This document shows positions 45,130-57,931 of a DNA stretch of 64,000 nt, piece by piece. The position numbers and the translations under genes are program-made. The notes beneath the pieces are model-generated. The model did no database searches, had not been told where the DNA came from, and saw only the letters and a list, made by a program, of their open reading frames with translations. Each line of letters begins with the position of its first letter. Within the stretch, counting starts at the first letter, position 1. Source of the stretch: Ophioceras dolichostomum (taxonomy: Eukaryota > Ascomycota > Sordariomycetes > Magnaporthales > Ophioceraceae); NCBI GenBank assembly GCA_003049485.1, contig PYST01000022.1, positions 153,637-217,636 on the forward strand, in the 5' to 3' direction.

Positions 45130-48100
45130 CGTGATGCTCTTTGTCGTTCAATCGATCGATGCTTGGGGGTTTCGCTGCTCGGTACTGGTGATGATAGCAG
45201 TAGCTTGTGTGGAAGTGGGCTTATGCCGAGAGTTGTGCGGAGTAGCAGACAGACCCTTCCTTCTCTTGAGCTCTGCTCCAAGAGTTTAAAAGAAAAGGAT
45301 CAAGATACTACAAATTATTACAACGCCAATTGAAATTAGAGGGAAAACAAGGAGAGAGGTCTGGCCTTCTCGAGATCGACAGGTATGATGGACTGAAAAG
45401 TTGGGGGGCAGCACGTTGTGATATTTAACACCAGCACTTCCCGAGAGCACGATGGAGGCAGCGGACCAGCGATCATTGCTTGCTTCCTCGAAGTTTATTT
45501 GAGTGTGTCTGGTCTCTGGTACCCGATATGCAGTGTCCTTGTTTGCAGGAAAGCAAAAACAGCCTATCACCGTCCAAACAGTTGAGCTCAATCCCTTTCC
45601 CGTCTTCTTTTCTTTCTTCCCCTGTTTCTGCATGCCCCCCGTCCGTTCCCCATGCGGCACAGGAGAAGATAAAAAGGGCTATTATCGTTCCTCTCCACGG
45701 GGAAGAAGTGAGCCAGGGCCAGGAAAGTGATTGGAAAGGCAGAGTCTGGTGTGTTGGGTTGGTGTAACCTTAAACTCTTATTGTGTGCTGCTCACTGCAT
45801 GCATCATTGATAATTGTGGAGGAGGAACGGAGTGTGTGCCAAGATAAGAAAAGAAACTGGTGCCGCGAATGGACAAATCGGGAGCGAAAGGGGGAGCAAG
45901 CATGATGCAGTGTGTGAAGTTGAGGGAGCAAGGGAAAAAGGAAAAGCGCGGTTGCTACGATAGCGTTTCACGGCATCTAGAATCCTGCTGCCAACGGCCA
46001 GTGGCCAGTGCAGGAGCCTTCAAGCAGGCACTGGCTCTCTAGTCTCTTCTCCGCAGTCCTGTCATCAGCCGGCACTTGGGATGGAAGATGCCTCGGGTAG
46101 ATGTAGATAGACCACTGATACGGAAATGCAATGAGTCCCCCAATCCACTTCCAATGTGAGGCAGTTATCATCATCACCATCATCACTTCGAGTAGGAGGA
46201 GTTGAGCGGCCTCGCACTAAGGACGAGCGACATTGGATTTCCCTTGGGAGTGAGGGGATCGTACGAAGATTTGTTGGTGATTTGCAGAGGGTGCGCGACA
46301 GATCTGCTTTGGGTGCGTGCGTCTAGGTTCGTTCTATAAAAGAACCAAGATAATTTAGCCCCCGTTCAGCCTCTCCTTCAATATTTTCCATTGTGCAGCA
46401 GAGACGAAGGATGTGTCGCGATGGTAGGGCGGGAGGCGGGAGGCATGTGTTGCACTTTTGCCCTTGCTTTGCCTGCCCTTCCTATCCCAAAACACACATC
46501 CTATCGCCGCTCGTCGTATCCTTTTTGGCCACTGTTCCCGTCCATCCGTCCATCCTTCCTTCCCCTCCTCCAAATGGCTCCCGTTCCCCTTGCTTACCTA
46601 CGAACCTTCTCTATTTCCTGCAGCCTTGGTCGGCAATGTCTACCCGTCTCACCCACCTAACACGCCCAACCCCCCTTGTCTTGTCTTGTCCACGGCTCGC
46701 TTTTTAAGAATTCGGCTTCGTGGCCAGCTCGCATCTATTCCAAAATTGGACTCATTGTGGCCAGTGAACGTTGCAGTTTGCAGTCGCAGGCATACCAACA
46801 TTGGTAGGTGGGTGGGTGGCATCAGTAAGGCGTAGGTACTTTGCTCCCTCCCTCGCTGTCGCAAAGAACGAGGTCAACACCAATGAATGCAAAACTAGAA
46901 GAGAGAGGGTGAAAAAGGCAAAGAATAGGGAGGCAAAAAAGGAGATGTGATGCATAATGAGCGTCTGTTGTTCGCAGGTCTTTTTTCCCTTTCCCTCGAG
47001 AAAAAGTTCGGACACCGCCTGGCGCCGGGTTTTCTTGTTGCTGGCACGGTTCTGGGACGTGTGTGGTTTGTGCTTCGCCAAGGGGAGACGTTTCGACTTT
47101 GGAGCAAGGCAAGTTCCTCAAATGCCAACGACTAGAGATCTCACAATCGGCCTGACCCGGCTCGGCAAGCTGGGCAAGCTGGGCAACCTTGGGGCAACGG
47201 CTTGGCTCGGAAGCCAAGGACAATCATACAAACCCTTGTCCAATCTGGTCTGGACTTCTGTCCAGCCGTCTCGTCTGGGCGTGGGGAAAAGAAATCAATT
47301 CTCTGGACTCTCTGTATGTGGAGGTAGGTACTTGTGCGGCACGGAAATGCACGCAGGACACAATCGTTGGAAAGGTAGGCGCTGAGGACGAGTGACGAGT
47401 GCCTATGTGGCGAAAACGAGGAGACCGGAGAGGAGCCAGTGCCGAAACCTGTGTGACTGTTTTGGGGCAGCAAGACGTTTCTCCCCCGGAGAGGGGTAAT
47501 GAATGAGGCGGAGATGAGATGGGGAGCCGAGAGCCTCCCAGTAACGACATGGAATCATGATCGATTTTTTATTATTTTCTGGAAGTTCGAAATTGATTGA
47601 TATTTGTTGGATGTACTGGTGTTTTCGAGCGCTATCGATATCCGCCCGTTCAGCTACAGTGGGGGACGGGGCACCCAGCGCGGCTTGGCGGGGAGTTCAG
47701 GGGTACAGGGGGAACCAGATCAGGGGGCAACTACGGGTAGCTTTCAGCGCTGGCTGTGAACACCTCGCTGCATCACGCAAAGTTTCTTCCTTTTTTTTTT
47801 TAAACGATATTTATTTTTTTTTGGCGTAAGAATATCGCTGAAACTACCCTCTCGTGAAACACGTGACCTTTAACTCCCAAAGAAAAACTTTGTTGGAAGA
47901 ACTCGCAAGAGCTCGCAAAGACGCTCTGTCTTAACATATATCCTAACCCGCTCGCATTAAAAAAGTCAAGCAAGATGTGTGTATCGCTGATGATGACTAT
48001 ACCATCTCGGGACCTGTGCCCAATCTTGTGTGGCTCCCGCAGGCTGTCTGTTGTTTGTGCAGCTGGCTGCTCCCGGTATATGTGAAGGTAAAGTAAGTAG

Positions 48101-48247
48101 GTATGTCGGTATCTTTCCGACTTGGGAGCGCCTCTGAAGGTAGGTAGAGCGACAGGGCGGGAGGGAGGCAGGGAGTTGGTACATCGGTATACAGGTAGGT
48201 AGGTAGGTAGGTGTAGATGTGTTTGTTAAGGGCTCATTCGTCCCAGC
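45130..48247. other. Large intergenic region (3.1 kb) upstream of the permease
   Basis: No gene could be supported. It contains many short overlapping frames, T-rich tracts (for example 47792-47822) and a GGTA microsatellite at 48193-48212 near the 3' end of the APH-like gene. Confidence 0.5.
48193..48212. repeat. GGTA tetranucleotide microsatellite
   Basis: Five tandem AGGT units just downstream of the APH-like gene's stop codon. Confidence 0.85.
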
Positions 48248-49576
48248 TCAGTCCAGATCCATCATGTCGTGGCTTTGAAGCCACTGGACCTCAGCGACCG
48301 CCGCCTCCATGAGGCCGGCGACGTTCTCAAGCGTCGGTTGGTCGTAGCCCACGGCAGCGGCAAGCCCTACGCCTTCGGCGAGGGTGTCTAGGTCAGGCGC
48401 CCAGTCCGCGTCGGCGGTGGCGTGCGACTGATGAGTCGGCAACTGCTCGTGGGCCAAGTAGCCATGGAGATCCACATCAACATCCAAGTAGTCCTGGAGA
48501 ACTAGCTCATCATCTCCGGGCGCTTCGGAATGTGAGTAGTACAGGATGGGCTGGGGAGTTCGCTCGGCCCTTGGAGTAGGTGGTGGAGGTGGCGGTGAAG
48601 GTGGCTCGAACCGCTCGACCTCGACGGCGTGTCCTATCCAGGACCGCCGCTCCTCGTTTCTGAGGGAGAGGCCCACGACGCGCCCGACCCTTGGGTCGTC
48701 GCGCTCGTCGAGCATGCCGAAGAAGTCACCTCTTCTGGACTTCCTCTTTGCGTCTTTGACGATGTTGATCGCGCCCTTGCGGACGGCGAGCGTGGCCATG
48801 GCCCTCTCCCAGTACTGGGGGTAGTAGCCTGCGCTGGACCAGCCGACGATGCCCTTGATCCAGTGGCTGTTGTCCGCGATGATGATGTTGCAGGGCTGGA
48901 TGTCGCCGTGTGTGAAGGTAGCCTCGTCTTCTAGGACGCGCCGGCTGAGAAGTTGCCCTGGGTCATCCTCCCAGTGGCCGGCTGAGCTGTAGCCGTACGT
49001 GTCCGCGAGGTCCTTCTGGAAGGCCACGGCGGTGCGAAACGGCCCCTTGTAGATGCCGTGACGGGTGTGGCGCTGGTCCTTCATGAAGATGGTGTTGTAG
49101 CACGGCATCCCCTTGACCATGGCGCCGTAGCGGCTGGGTCCGCCGCGTCGCATCTGGTTGAGGAGGTTCCGGAGCTTCTTGCGGATGGCATTCTTGGAGG
49201 CCATGGGCAGGTCGCGCCAGCAGGTGTCCAGGCGGCGGCCCTTGATCAGCTCCATGATGATGTAGACAGACATCTCGCCGGCCTCGTTGGGCTTCCGGAA
49301 GGCCTTGTAGACCTGCGGAGCGTGCATCTCGTACCGGCGGTCCACCTTCTCCATGGTGTAGGCCTCGACCATCCTCACGGCTGTGCCGTACTTGACGATG
49401 TAGTCGTTGCCCACCTGCACGACCTTCTTGATGACCTTCCCCTGGTGCCGGTGCTGGGTGATGACTCGGCCGCCCCAGATCTCCTCCATGGTTGGGAGGG
49501 ACACGGGGAGGAAGTTCTTGCTCCGCCCGAGAGTCTGATCGATCTCAGCGAGCTCGGTTTCACGGAGGGGAGACAT
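48248..49576 (-). CDS. Aminoglycoside-phosphotransferase-like (APH fold) protein with altered metal site
   Basis: Single exon, 442 aa from ATG 49576; an in-frame ATG at 49663 would add 29 residues that look like leader. The fold is the fungal APH/choline-kinase-like family: MELIKGRRLDTCW in the hinge area, the catalytic loop FTHGDIQPCNIII (His223, Asp225, Asn230), then GIVGWSSAGYYPQYWE. In relatives the second motif usually reads IDWE, whose Asp holds the catalytic metal; here Gly245 stands in that place. A proline run (near 330) leads into an acidic, His-containing C-terminal tail of about 110 residues ending HDMMDLD. No signal or membrane segment. The family name does not imply drug resistance; most fungal members have unknown substrates, and this one may be weakly active or regulatory. 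Confidence 0.8.
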   Translation of the reverse strand: MSPLRETELAEIDQTLGRSKNFLPVSLPTMEEIWGGRVITQHRHQGKVIKKVVQVGNDYIVKYGTAVRMVEAYTMEKVDRRYEMHAPQVYKAFRKPNEAGEMSVYIIMELIKGRRLDTCWRDLPMASKNAIRKKLRNLLNQMRRGGPSRYGAMVKGMPCYNTIFMKDQRHTRHGIYKGPFRTAVAFQKDLADTYGYSSAGHWEDDPGQLLSRRVLEDEATFTHGDIQPCNIIIADNSHWIKGIVGWSSAGYYPQYWERAMATLAVRKGAINIVKDAKRKSRRGDFFGMLDERDDPRVGRVVGLSLRNEERRSWIGHAVEVERFEPPSPPPPPPTPRAERTPQPILYYSHSEAPGDDELVLQDYLDVDVDLHGYLAHEQLPTHQSHATADADWAPDLDTLAEGVGLAAAVGYDQPTLENVAGLMEAAVAEVQWLQSHDMMDLD

Positions 49577-50411
49577 TTTTATGATTTGTTTGTTAAAACA
49601 AAGAAAGACAGAGGAGGTGAAGGCGACTGGTATATGCTTGGAGCAAGTGCATGCTTGGAACAAATGTATGCTGATAGCTGCTGTGGTCTCTTGTTGTTGA
49701 GGACGGTCGTGGTAGTGGTGGACAACTGACTGCTGGTGAGCTTTTCGCTGGCGAGCTTTTCTGCACTGGCTGGCTTCTGTTCAGAATTTGGTGGTGTAAG
49801 GACGCATGTTCGTGCCAAAATGAGCGGTCCTGGAGGGAAGGATGGACCTCTTTTTGTATTCAGTCGAAGGAGTCCTCGAAGCAAGCTTTCTCTCCTTCGC
49901 CACCTTAGATCAATGGTGAGGAATTCGAAGCCACAGCCTTTCGTCTGATCCGCTGTGGTGAGCCTTCATGTCAAGTTTAGCCACAATCCGACGATAATAG
50001 GGGCAGTTCCTCTTCCATGAGCATACAGCCGAAATTCTCCAGTGCGAGCTTTTACGAGTCACTTGTTCACACAGTGTGTGTGGATGTCTCCCGAGCCTGT
50101 AACATACGATACTGGCCGAAAAGCTGGACAGCCTCGCCGCCACAAGGAGGTGTAATTTTGAGTCGGCCGTTCACGGGAGACGCCCTTTCTCTGAAACCTC
50201 ATCGATTGGTCCAGACACTGAAATTTGGGATAGGAACGGACTCCCACACAAGCTGACTTCTCCACGCTGCTGAAACCAGGACAAGAGAGTAGCACGGTGA
50301 CTCTTACCAAAGCTTGCAACTATGAGTAACAGCTTCGAAGAACCTTCAGCGTCAGATCCGGCGAGGATAGGAGTCTCAGTACAACGAGAGTAGTAGTACA
50401 GGTAGTACTGT
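49577..50411. other. Intergenic region between APH-like and BNR-repeat genes
   Basis: About 0.8 kb, holding the APH-like promoter and the 3' flank of the BNR gene. No supported feature. Confidence 0.55.
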
Positions 50412-52556
50412 TTACGGCATCGATAAATCAAAGTCCATGACCACGACATCTTTCCTCCCAGCCTGGCCTTCCACGTCCCGTCTTGCAAAGACAGACAACA
50501 CCCCGTCATCCACTCGCAGCCTGCTCACGTCAACCAACGGCTCACCGGATAAGCCCTTCCCCTTCCACACCTCCTCATATCCCTGATACCCAGCCTTCTT
50601 CTCCGACCTCAGGATCCTCAGTGTGGACTCGCTCGAGTCAGGTAGGAGCAAGAGCAGATCCCCGGTCTTGCTAACGGCCAGCCTACCTCGCTTCCCGCCC
50701 GTAACGGGACCGATGGTGCGCTGGTCCCAGGTGCCTAGTAATTGCAGTCAGTATAGTTATAGGGAAAGTTCAGCAGCGAAGTGACTATAAACTCCCGATG
50801 ACCAGCACAGTGGTTTGGGTCCTCTGGGGGACGGCCCGTCCCGTCAAACTTTGATTTTTCGGTTTTTTTTTCTTTGTTGGTTGGGAAACGCCACAGAAAG
50901 CTAGAGAAGGAGGGGAAGGGAAGAACCTAGAAAGACGGAAAGGAAAGGAACGGGCCGTTCATAACTCACCACTTTTCGGGCCCCTATAAAAGTGCCGCCA
51001 CATCGTCATGGCCACTGGCTCTCCGGGCCCTCCTTCTCCGTCATCGAAAGTCCTATTCAGGACATGGATTCCACCATCCTGATCCACAGCCTGGCTCTCC
51101 TGGTTCGTGAGCCCCGAACCTTTCGGTATCCTCTGGACAACGATACCAGGCGCGTCAGGCTTGATCGTCGAGGCAACAGGTTTTACCTCCTTCCCCTCCA
51201 TCCCCTTACCGCCCGAATCATCTCCATATTCACTCAAACTCAAATCAGCAACAACAACCCCGTCATTATTCCTCCAAACCTTTCCTCCCCGACCACCACC
51301 ACCATCGTCATCATCCCAATCGCTATACGCATAACACAGATCGTAATTGTTCTCCGCGCCGTTTGGGCCCGCCTGCATCTTGTGCTTTGTGTCCTCCGGG
51401 TCGTCCCAACCTTCGTACCACACGAAGCCTCTGTAAACCCACGTCACGTGTAGTCTCCTTCCAGAGACCTCAAAGCCGAAGTCCATGCCGTGCACGTACG
51501 GGTTGTTGGCCACGCCTGTGAGGTGCGTCCCCACGAAGGTGTATGAGCCCGAAGTAGGGGAGTAGACGTAGAGGTGGTCGTCGCCGAGGCCAGCCTTGCC
51601 TGTGCGGAAGGAGAAAAATAGGTCTGAGGATTGAGGTCCAGGGGAGGAGGAAGGAGAAGGAGGGGAGATGAACCGCGGATAGGTGACGTAGCAGAAGTGC
51701 GGGTGCGAGGGAGGCAACCCGGGGAGATGAGAGAGAGTTGGGGAGAAGAGGGAAGGCGTCCATGGAAAGTCGGCAGGGTTCGTGGCTAAGTTCTTGACCG
51801 AGTGGCGGTACCGGAGGCTGGAGGAGGTGTTCGTGGTAGAGGAGAAAAAGTTAGAAGACGAGACCAATACTCCCGTTGTTGGCAGGATCACGAAGTTGTG
51901 TACCCAGAGTCATCATAGGAGCCCATATGAGATAACGAGATTGCATTTCCACAACGTCAGCTCGACCTTGCAGCGTGGCGGTGGAAAGAGTGGTAGGCAT
52001 GCTTCCTCTGAAGTAGGCTGATTTTCGACCTTGCTTCTTGGAATAGAGGCACTCCTCTTCGCGTTTCCAGGTCACGTGGGAAATATGTTTGTTGGTGGGT
52101 AAGTACTAGGCAGGCGGGTAAGGCAATAACGTGTGAAGACGGACTGTTCACGTGAGAGGGAACATAGTAGCAACTTGAAACTTACACATCGCAGTGGTGA
52201 TCGTACGACAGGTGTATGGTGCCGTCACCGGCGCACACGCCCACCTGGACGGTGTTGTGTCCGTCATCCACCGTCTGGGCGTAGTCGCTCAGCACCAAGA
52301 CCTCCCAGGGACCGTCGGGTAGCCACCGGCGAGCCACGTGGACGTAAAGGGGCTCCTCATCCACCTGGTTCTGCTTCGGCTTTGTTGGATCTCCCCCAGC
52401 AGAGACAGAGAGGGGACTGTAGAAGCAGGCGTACTGCCAGGCGTTGAGCGTCACGAGGACGTCCTGCTGGAACGCGTTGCCGTTCAGCACGTAGGTCCGA
52501 TGGGCTGGGTCCGGACCCAGCACGGTCACTCTGGGGTCGGGGAGGGGGCGTCTCAT
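50412..52556 (-). CDS. BNR-repeat (beta-propeller) protein, BNR_4-like
   Basis: Three exons, 52556-52186, 51817-50970 and 50734-50412, with introns of 368 and 235 nt (GTAAGT and GTGAGT donors), give 513 aa. The start at 52556 has context CAACATGAG; no signal peptide is seen. Features fit the BNR repeat-containing family (Pfam BNR_4): VQVGVCAGDGTIHLSYDHHCD, then LRYRHSVKNLA across the splice, DLFFSFRTGKAGLGDDHLYVY, and NQESQAVDQDGGIHVLNR. The last exon supplies GTWDQRTIGPVTGGKRGRLA and a beta-strand-rich end. The fold is a sialidase-like propeller; relatives include polysaccharide lyases and proteins of unknown activity. A Gly/Asp-rich insertion (about 300-345) interrupts the propeller. Function is not assigned. 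Confidence 0.77.
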
Positions 52557-55500
52557 GTTGCTGCTTCCTCGTGTTGCCCTTTTCCAGTGTTCACTTTCCG
52601 ACTAGGACGTCGGGGGGTGGTTGCGAGGTCAAGGAGAAGGAGGGTCTACGTGGCCAAGCTTGACGCTAGAGCCTTGAAGGTGACAAAAGGAGACGAGACG
52701 AGACGAGACAATAACAAATGGGGATTGGTGTGACCCTGGTTTCTGGGGTTGCCAGGCTGCCTCCCCGGGGCTGCTGTACGTCCAGGGGTCTGGTTCTGGT
52801 CTTGGCGTGGGTGCGTTCGCTTCGAGTATATTGGAGACAGGTTGCAGATTGACACCTGGGTGAGAGCCTCATTCATCAGCTGAGCGAGGCAATACTTCTC
52901 TGGACTGCCTCTTTCCGGTCTGGCGTGCATGGAGGTTGGAAGGGCGGTTTGTGATGGCCTCCTCTGATAGGTGCACCAGTTATGTACTATTTTGAAAGGA
53001 TGCCATGTGCTCTTGTTGGATCTCGTCAGACGCCTATCCCCAGAACTTCATGCCGCTCCCGGTACTGGAGAAGTGGAAGAACGCGGGGATGCTTGTCGGT
53101 CAGGTCAGGGTTGCTAGTCAGATGGAATATCTCTGATTTGTGGAGATGAATTCTTCCGTCTGGATGTCCTGGGGAAACGGATGGGGAGGGATAGAGAAGA
53201 ATGGGGTCAGGTCGGCTGGCGGAGTGTGGAGGAGCGTTGGTCCCGGTCTGGCGTCTTGGCAGCCTGTCTCCTCGATAGGTATTTGCGGCATGTATGAAGT
53301 AAATAGGTATCTGGCTGCCGAGACCCGGAGTAGCTGACCTTGCGCGGCCTTGAATCGATCGATGAAAAATTGGGCTTTGCTTTCCGTTCGGATTACCACG
53401 TCCAAAACGAGTATCCTTAAAGAGCGAATAATAGGACGTCGCGCGGTGCGATGGGTACGATGCCTGCTGGAAGTCCAAGACATCCACAAATGATCTCATT
53501 CGATATACCCTCGGTTGATGAACCTTGCACTGAGTAGCAGTCTCGAGCTCGCTCGACCCAATGAGCAGAGATTCATCGCTCAATCTCTTGCAATTGTTGA
53601 TGCTGCTGCCATTGCACTAGCCAAGGTCTGGTTATCGCGGAGGCGATAATGATTTGACCAAGCTGCCAATTCATTGAGCTACGGAGCTGAACGGAGCATG
53701 TGCAGTGCCAAGAGATTATAAAACCCCATATCTTGAGCCGGGACGGCGCCATGTTTGCATTATCTCTCCTGTAGTGAGGATGCAGTGAGACGCACTTTAG
53801 CGACCATGTGGCAGCATTGCGTCATGATAAGTGCTTATTGTTGTCGTGACTTAGAAAACAGATATCCCCTGGCGCGAAATCCGAGAGTCCTTTTTCTTTG
53901 GTAGTCCATACAGGCGTTGTGTCTCCTCGAATGGGTTCCTTGATTGAGTCCATCACTTATGAGTTTGAGGTCTAGCATCGTCGCTGACGACTCCCATTGT
54001 GTTCTCCGACAGTAATTGATCCCATCCCTGCCGCCCCGCCTACGACATCAGATTCTCCCCAACCTCCCCGCGCAGAAAGAGCGGGCTCGTGGGCTCGGGT
54101 GGCACAACTGCTCGTTCCGTGATCTAGTGCGGTCAGAACCCCGCTCGATTAGCCTAAAAAACGGCCGAAGTGCAGGCGGCTTGGCGGTTGGGGAAGGGAA
54201 GAGATTCTCAAGAATTCACTGATCTCGACGCGGCAGGATTTCTTTCTTTTTTTCTTCTTTTTTTTTCCCTCATTCGTCTCGAAGTCAGAATGGGGATGCA
54301 CGGTCGCTAGTGGCTTTCGCACCATGATACATGATCCCGCAGTGTCAAGTTACTATAGTTGACTCACGGTGGCAGGACCTTGAGTGGTGTGAAAGGGAGA
54401 TGGTGTCCATGTTCTGGAAGGAGGTTCCCAATTCGGACCCACATGGCTGCACTCACACCACATCAACCTGTGAGCCTGCGGGTATTCTGTTGAGAGCGGC
54501 TCCGGAGCCAATTGGGAAGACGGCGCGGAGAGCCATAGACTGGCTGCAAGTATACGAGCCGTTGCAATTACTGTACCTTTGTCTCGTTCGTTGCCACGTG
54601 TTTTTGAAGTCGCCCTCCAGCTTGCCCGAGAGCTTTGGACGTTTGATTCAACAAGATGATGCGCTGAGCTTCATACATGAGCGACTGTGTCACGGATGGG
54701 GTAGCCTTGGCTCTGGCACTGTGCGCAGAGTTTCGCCATCCACATGGCAAAACGCCACAAAAGCACCCTGGAGGCTGACGGAACGGCTTCTGGTTTGTGG
54801 AAAATAATTTTGCAGGATGGATTCCGGTCTGGGGTCCGAATGTTGGGGAATAAACAAACAAACATCTTCAGCATGGGCCAGCATGAGCATGGAGGAACTG
54901 GAATATTGGATCCGTTTCCAGTTCCCTGCTATGGCAGTGGCACTTCCTTTGCGCTGGTACAGTGCAATGGCCCATCCATCCACAATGGCGGGTATTCGAA
55001 CCTCGAGCTTCTTCCAGGGAGGTTGATTAACTCACCACCCACCCGGATGCAGCTGACCCTGACCCTGAAGTTTGACAGGGTCAGGCCCCGAAGGTCCGTC
55101 TCCATCCAAGGCGTAGCCATCAGTCGGCCGAGCAAACAGCATACGAACGGGACAGGACACCCAAGAAATACCCAAGACGCCCACCGGCGGATCAAAACGG
55201 GTAGCCCGCATGGAAGGATACGCGCACCTGGTGCGCCCTCTCCTATGTACTAGTAGTGGGTGTGGTGGATGAGAAAGCATGAGGAGAAGGGAGAAGTGGA
55301 GGAGCCCAAGCAAGCGAGCTCCCACATGCCACCTACCATCCAACTCCATACGACGTGCGCCGGGGATACCATACGCTTCTACCGACGGGTTAACCTGCTT
55401 GGCTGACTGCCTTTGCTACCCTCCGCCCTCCACTCACTCTCTCCAGACTGACGGACTGGCGGCCAGACAGGGTGCGGTGGAGTGGGTAGATTAGGGCGGG

Positions 55501-55816
55501 AAGGACGGGGAAACCAGAGGAGGGAGGCAAGCCCTTGAAATATCAAGCGTGTCCCGTCCCCGTCTCCGAAGCTGCATAGTAGTTTGCAGGTTTTTTATCT
55601 GCTCATCCTATTTCTCCCTGCTCCCTATTTTCCGCCTCTGTTCTAGCTCAGGTGAATCGGCCTTAGAGAGACAAACACACTATACTTGTGTGCTTTGTTT
55701 GTCGAGCTGAGGGTTCTTCATTGAACTGCCTCACCCTCTCCCCCTCTACCTGGCCAGCAGACTTTGTTACTCAAGAAGAGACCAGATCCCCGTCGCCCGG
55801 GCAAACCGCCACCAGG
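52557..55816. other. Large intergenic region (3.3 kb) between divergent BNR and sugar-transporter genes
   Basis: Nothing beyond chance frames could be supported. The longest (53026-53583, -, 185 codons) is overlapped by a competing frame and has no motif. T-rich tract at 54241-54268. The region must hold both divergent promoters. Confidence 0.5.
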
Positions 55817-57931
55817 ATGGGGCGAACAGCGCAGAAGATCTTGCAAAAGATCGTCCACAATGATGCCATGAAAACTGATCCTCATGAGATCTATGGCTGG
55901 AGGGTGTTGTTCCTCGCCTGCTCGGTATGACCTACTCCCCATCTCTTTCTTTCCAGCGGTCTGCCCTCTCCAGCGCCCACAAGCGTCCACAAGCTAACGG
56001 AATTCCTTTCTCCCAAACCTTTAGGCGTGTTTCGGAGCCATGTGCTTCGGCTGGGACTCCTCGGTCATCGGCGGTGTTATCGTGCTGCCTCCATTCATGA
56101 ACGACTACGGCCTAGGCACCGATAGCAAGTCTGTGCAGTCACAGGACCTGGCGGCCAACATCGTGTCCGTGCTCCAGGCCGGCTGCCTGCTCGGGGCGCT
56201 CATCGCCTCGCCCATCACCGACCGGTTCGGCCGCAAGTGGTCGCTCGTCTGCGTCGCGGCCATGATCATGGTCGGAGTCATCATGCAGGCCGCGTCGACC
56301 GGCAACCTTGGTGCCCTGTACGCCGGTCGCTTCTTCGCCGGTGTCGGCGTCGGCGGCGCCTCGTGCATCAACCCGCTCTACGTCTCGGAGAACGCTCCCC
56401 GTGGTATTCGTGGTCTGCTGACCGGCATGTACCAGCTCTTCATCGTCACTGTAGGTGCTACCAAGACTCCCTCTGACTAACCAAGACCCAACCTCCCGTA
56501 GAGTTCCTTCGCGTTCCTCAGACAGAGTAGAGCCACAGAGCCGCGACTGACTGACAGAAACCATAACACGAACAGGGCGGTATGATCGCTTTCTGGATCA
56601 ACTACGCCATGAGCGTCCACCACACCGGCAGGACCATGTACATCCTCCCGCTTGCCGTCCAGGGCATCCCGGCCGCGCTCCTCTTCGTCTGCATGCTCGG
56701 CTGCAACGAGTCGCCCCGCTGGCTCGCCCGCCAGGACCGGTGGGAGGACTGCAAGCAGGTCCTGTCGAAGCTTCGCGGCCTGCAGCCCGGCCACCCGTAC
56801 CTCGAGGAGGAGTTCCAGGAGATAGCGGACCAGCTCGAGCACGAGCGCGAGCTGATCGGCGACGCCACCTTCTGGAACCTGCAGCGCGAGATGTGGACCA
56901 TCAAGGGCAACCGCAACCGGGCGCTCATCAGCATCGTCCTCATGATCTGCCAGCAAATGACGGGAACCAACGCCATCAACACGTATGCGCCCACCATCTT
57001 CAAGAACCTGGGCATCACGGGCCTCCAGGGGTCGCTGCTCAGCACGGGCGTCTACGGCATCGTGAAGGTGTGCTCCTGCATTTGTTTCCTGCTCTTCATG
57101 GCCGACTCGCTGGGCCGCCGCCGCTCGCTGCTGTGGACCTCCATCGCCCAGGGCCTGGCCATGTTCTACATCGGCATCTATGTCCGCATCGCCCCGCCCA
57201 AGGACGGCGATCCGGTGCCGCCCGCGGGCTACTTCGCGCTCGTGTGCATCTTCCTGTTCGCCGCCTTCTTCCAGTTCGGCTGGGGCCCCGCCTGCTGGAT
57301 ATATGCCTCTGAGATCCCCACCGCCCGCCTCCGGTCCATGAACGTGTCGTACGCCGCCGCCACGCAATGGCTGTTCAACTTCGTCGTCGCCCGCTCCGTC
57401 CCCGTGATGCTGGTCACTCTGGGCGGGAAATCCGGATACGGGTAAGTGTCATATCCATTTTTTTCCACATTTAGCTACAAAGGGGGGCAGGGGACTTCGC
57501 AGCCTCGACCAACCAATCCCCAACACACTCACCAAGCCACCATCCATTTAGGAAGGAGACGTCTTTGCTAATGCCACCACCACTCATCGCACAGAACATA
57601 CCTTCTATTCGGAAGCTTCTGCTTCTCCATGTTCCTCTTCGTCTGGTTCTTCGTTCCGGAAACCAAGGGTAAGTCATCATCATATCACGCTTTCCCCTCC
57701 CCTCCTCACCAACCGGAGGGGAAAAAAAGAGAAACAAAAACTCGGCTCAGCTACTAACAAATGCACTTCTCTCCCCGTATCACAGGTTTGTCACTGGAGG
57801 CCATGGACGAGCTCTTTGGCGTCACGGACGCGGACCACAAGAAGCACCTCATGACCGAGCGTGCCGAGAACGGAAACAACTCGGCGTCCGACACCAAGCA
57901 CGAGATCACCGAGATCGAGAAGCGGGTTTAA
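55817..57931 (+). CDS. MFS sugar-porter family transporter
   Basis: Five exons: 55817-55924, 56025-56450, 56576-57441, 57595-57668, 57786-57931; all donors GTRNGN and acceptors CAG or TAG; 539 aa. Signatures of the sugar-porter family (TC 2.A.1.1) are complete: GWDSSVIGG in TM1, DRFGRKWS in loop 2-3, [22 protein letters not shown] before the central loop, [14 protein letters not shown] in TM7, DSLGRRRSL in loop 8-9, and PETKG after TM12, which is completed by the short fourth exon. Twelve helices are expected in the plasma membrane. The substrate is a hexose, pentose or sugar acid; sequence alone does not decide. The cytosolic tail ends [10 protein letters not shown]. Confidence 0.9.

Noticed and set aside
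53026..53583. 185-codon minus-strand frame in the 52557-55816 gap
   Set aside because: A second frame covers the same bases, composition is not gene-like, and no motif, splice signal or signal peptide supports it.
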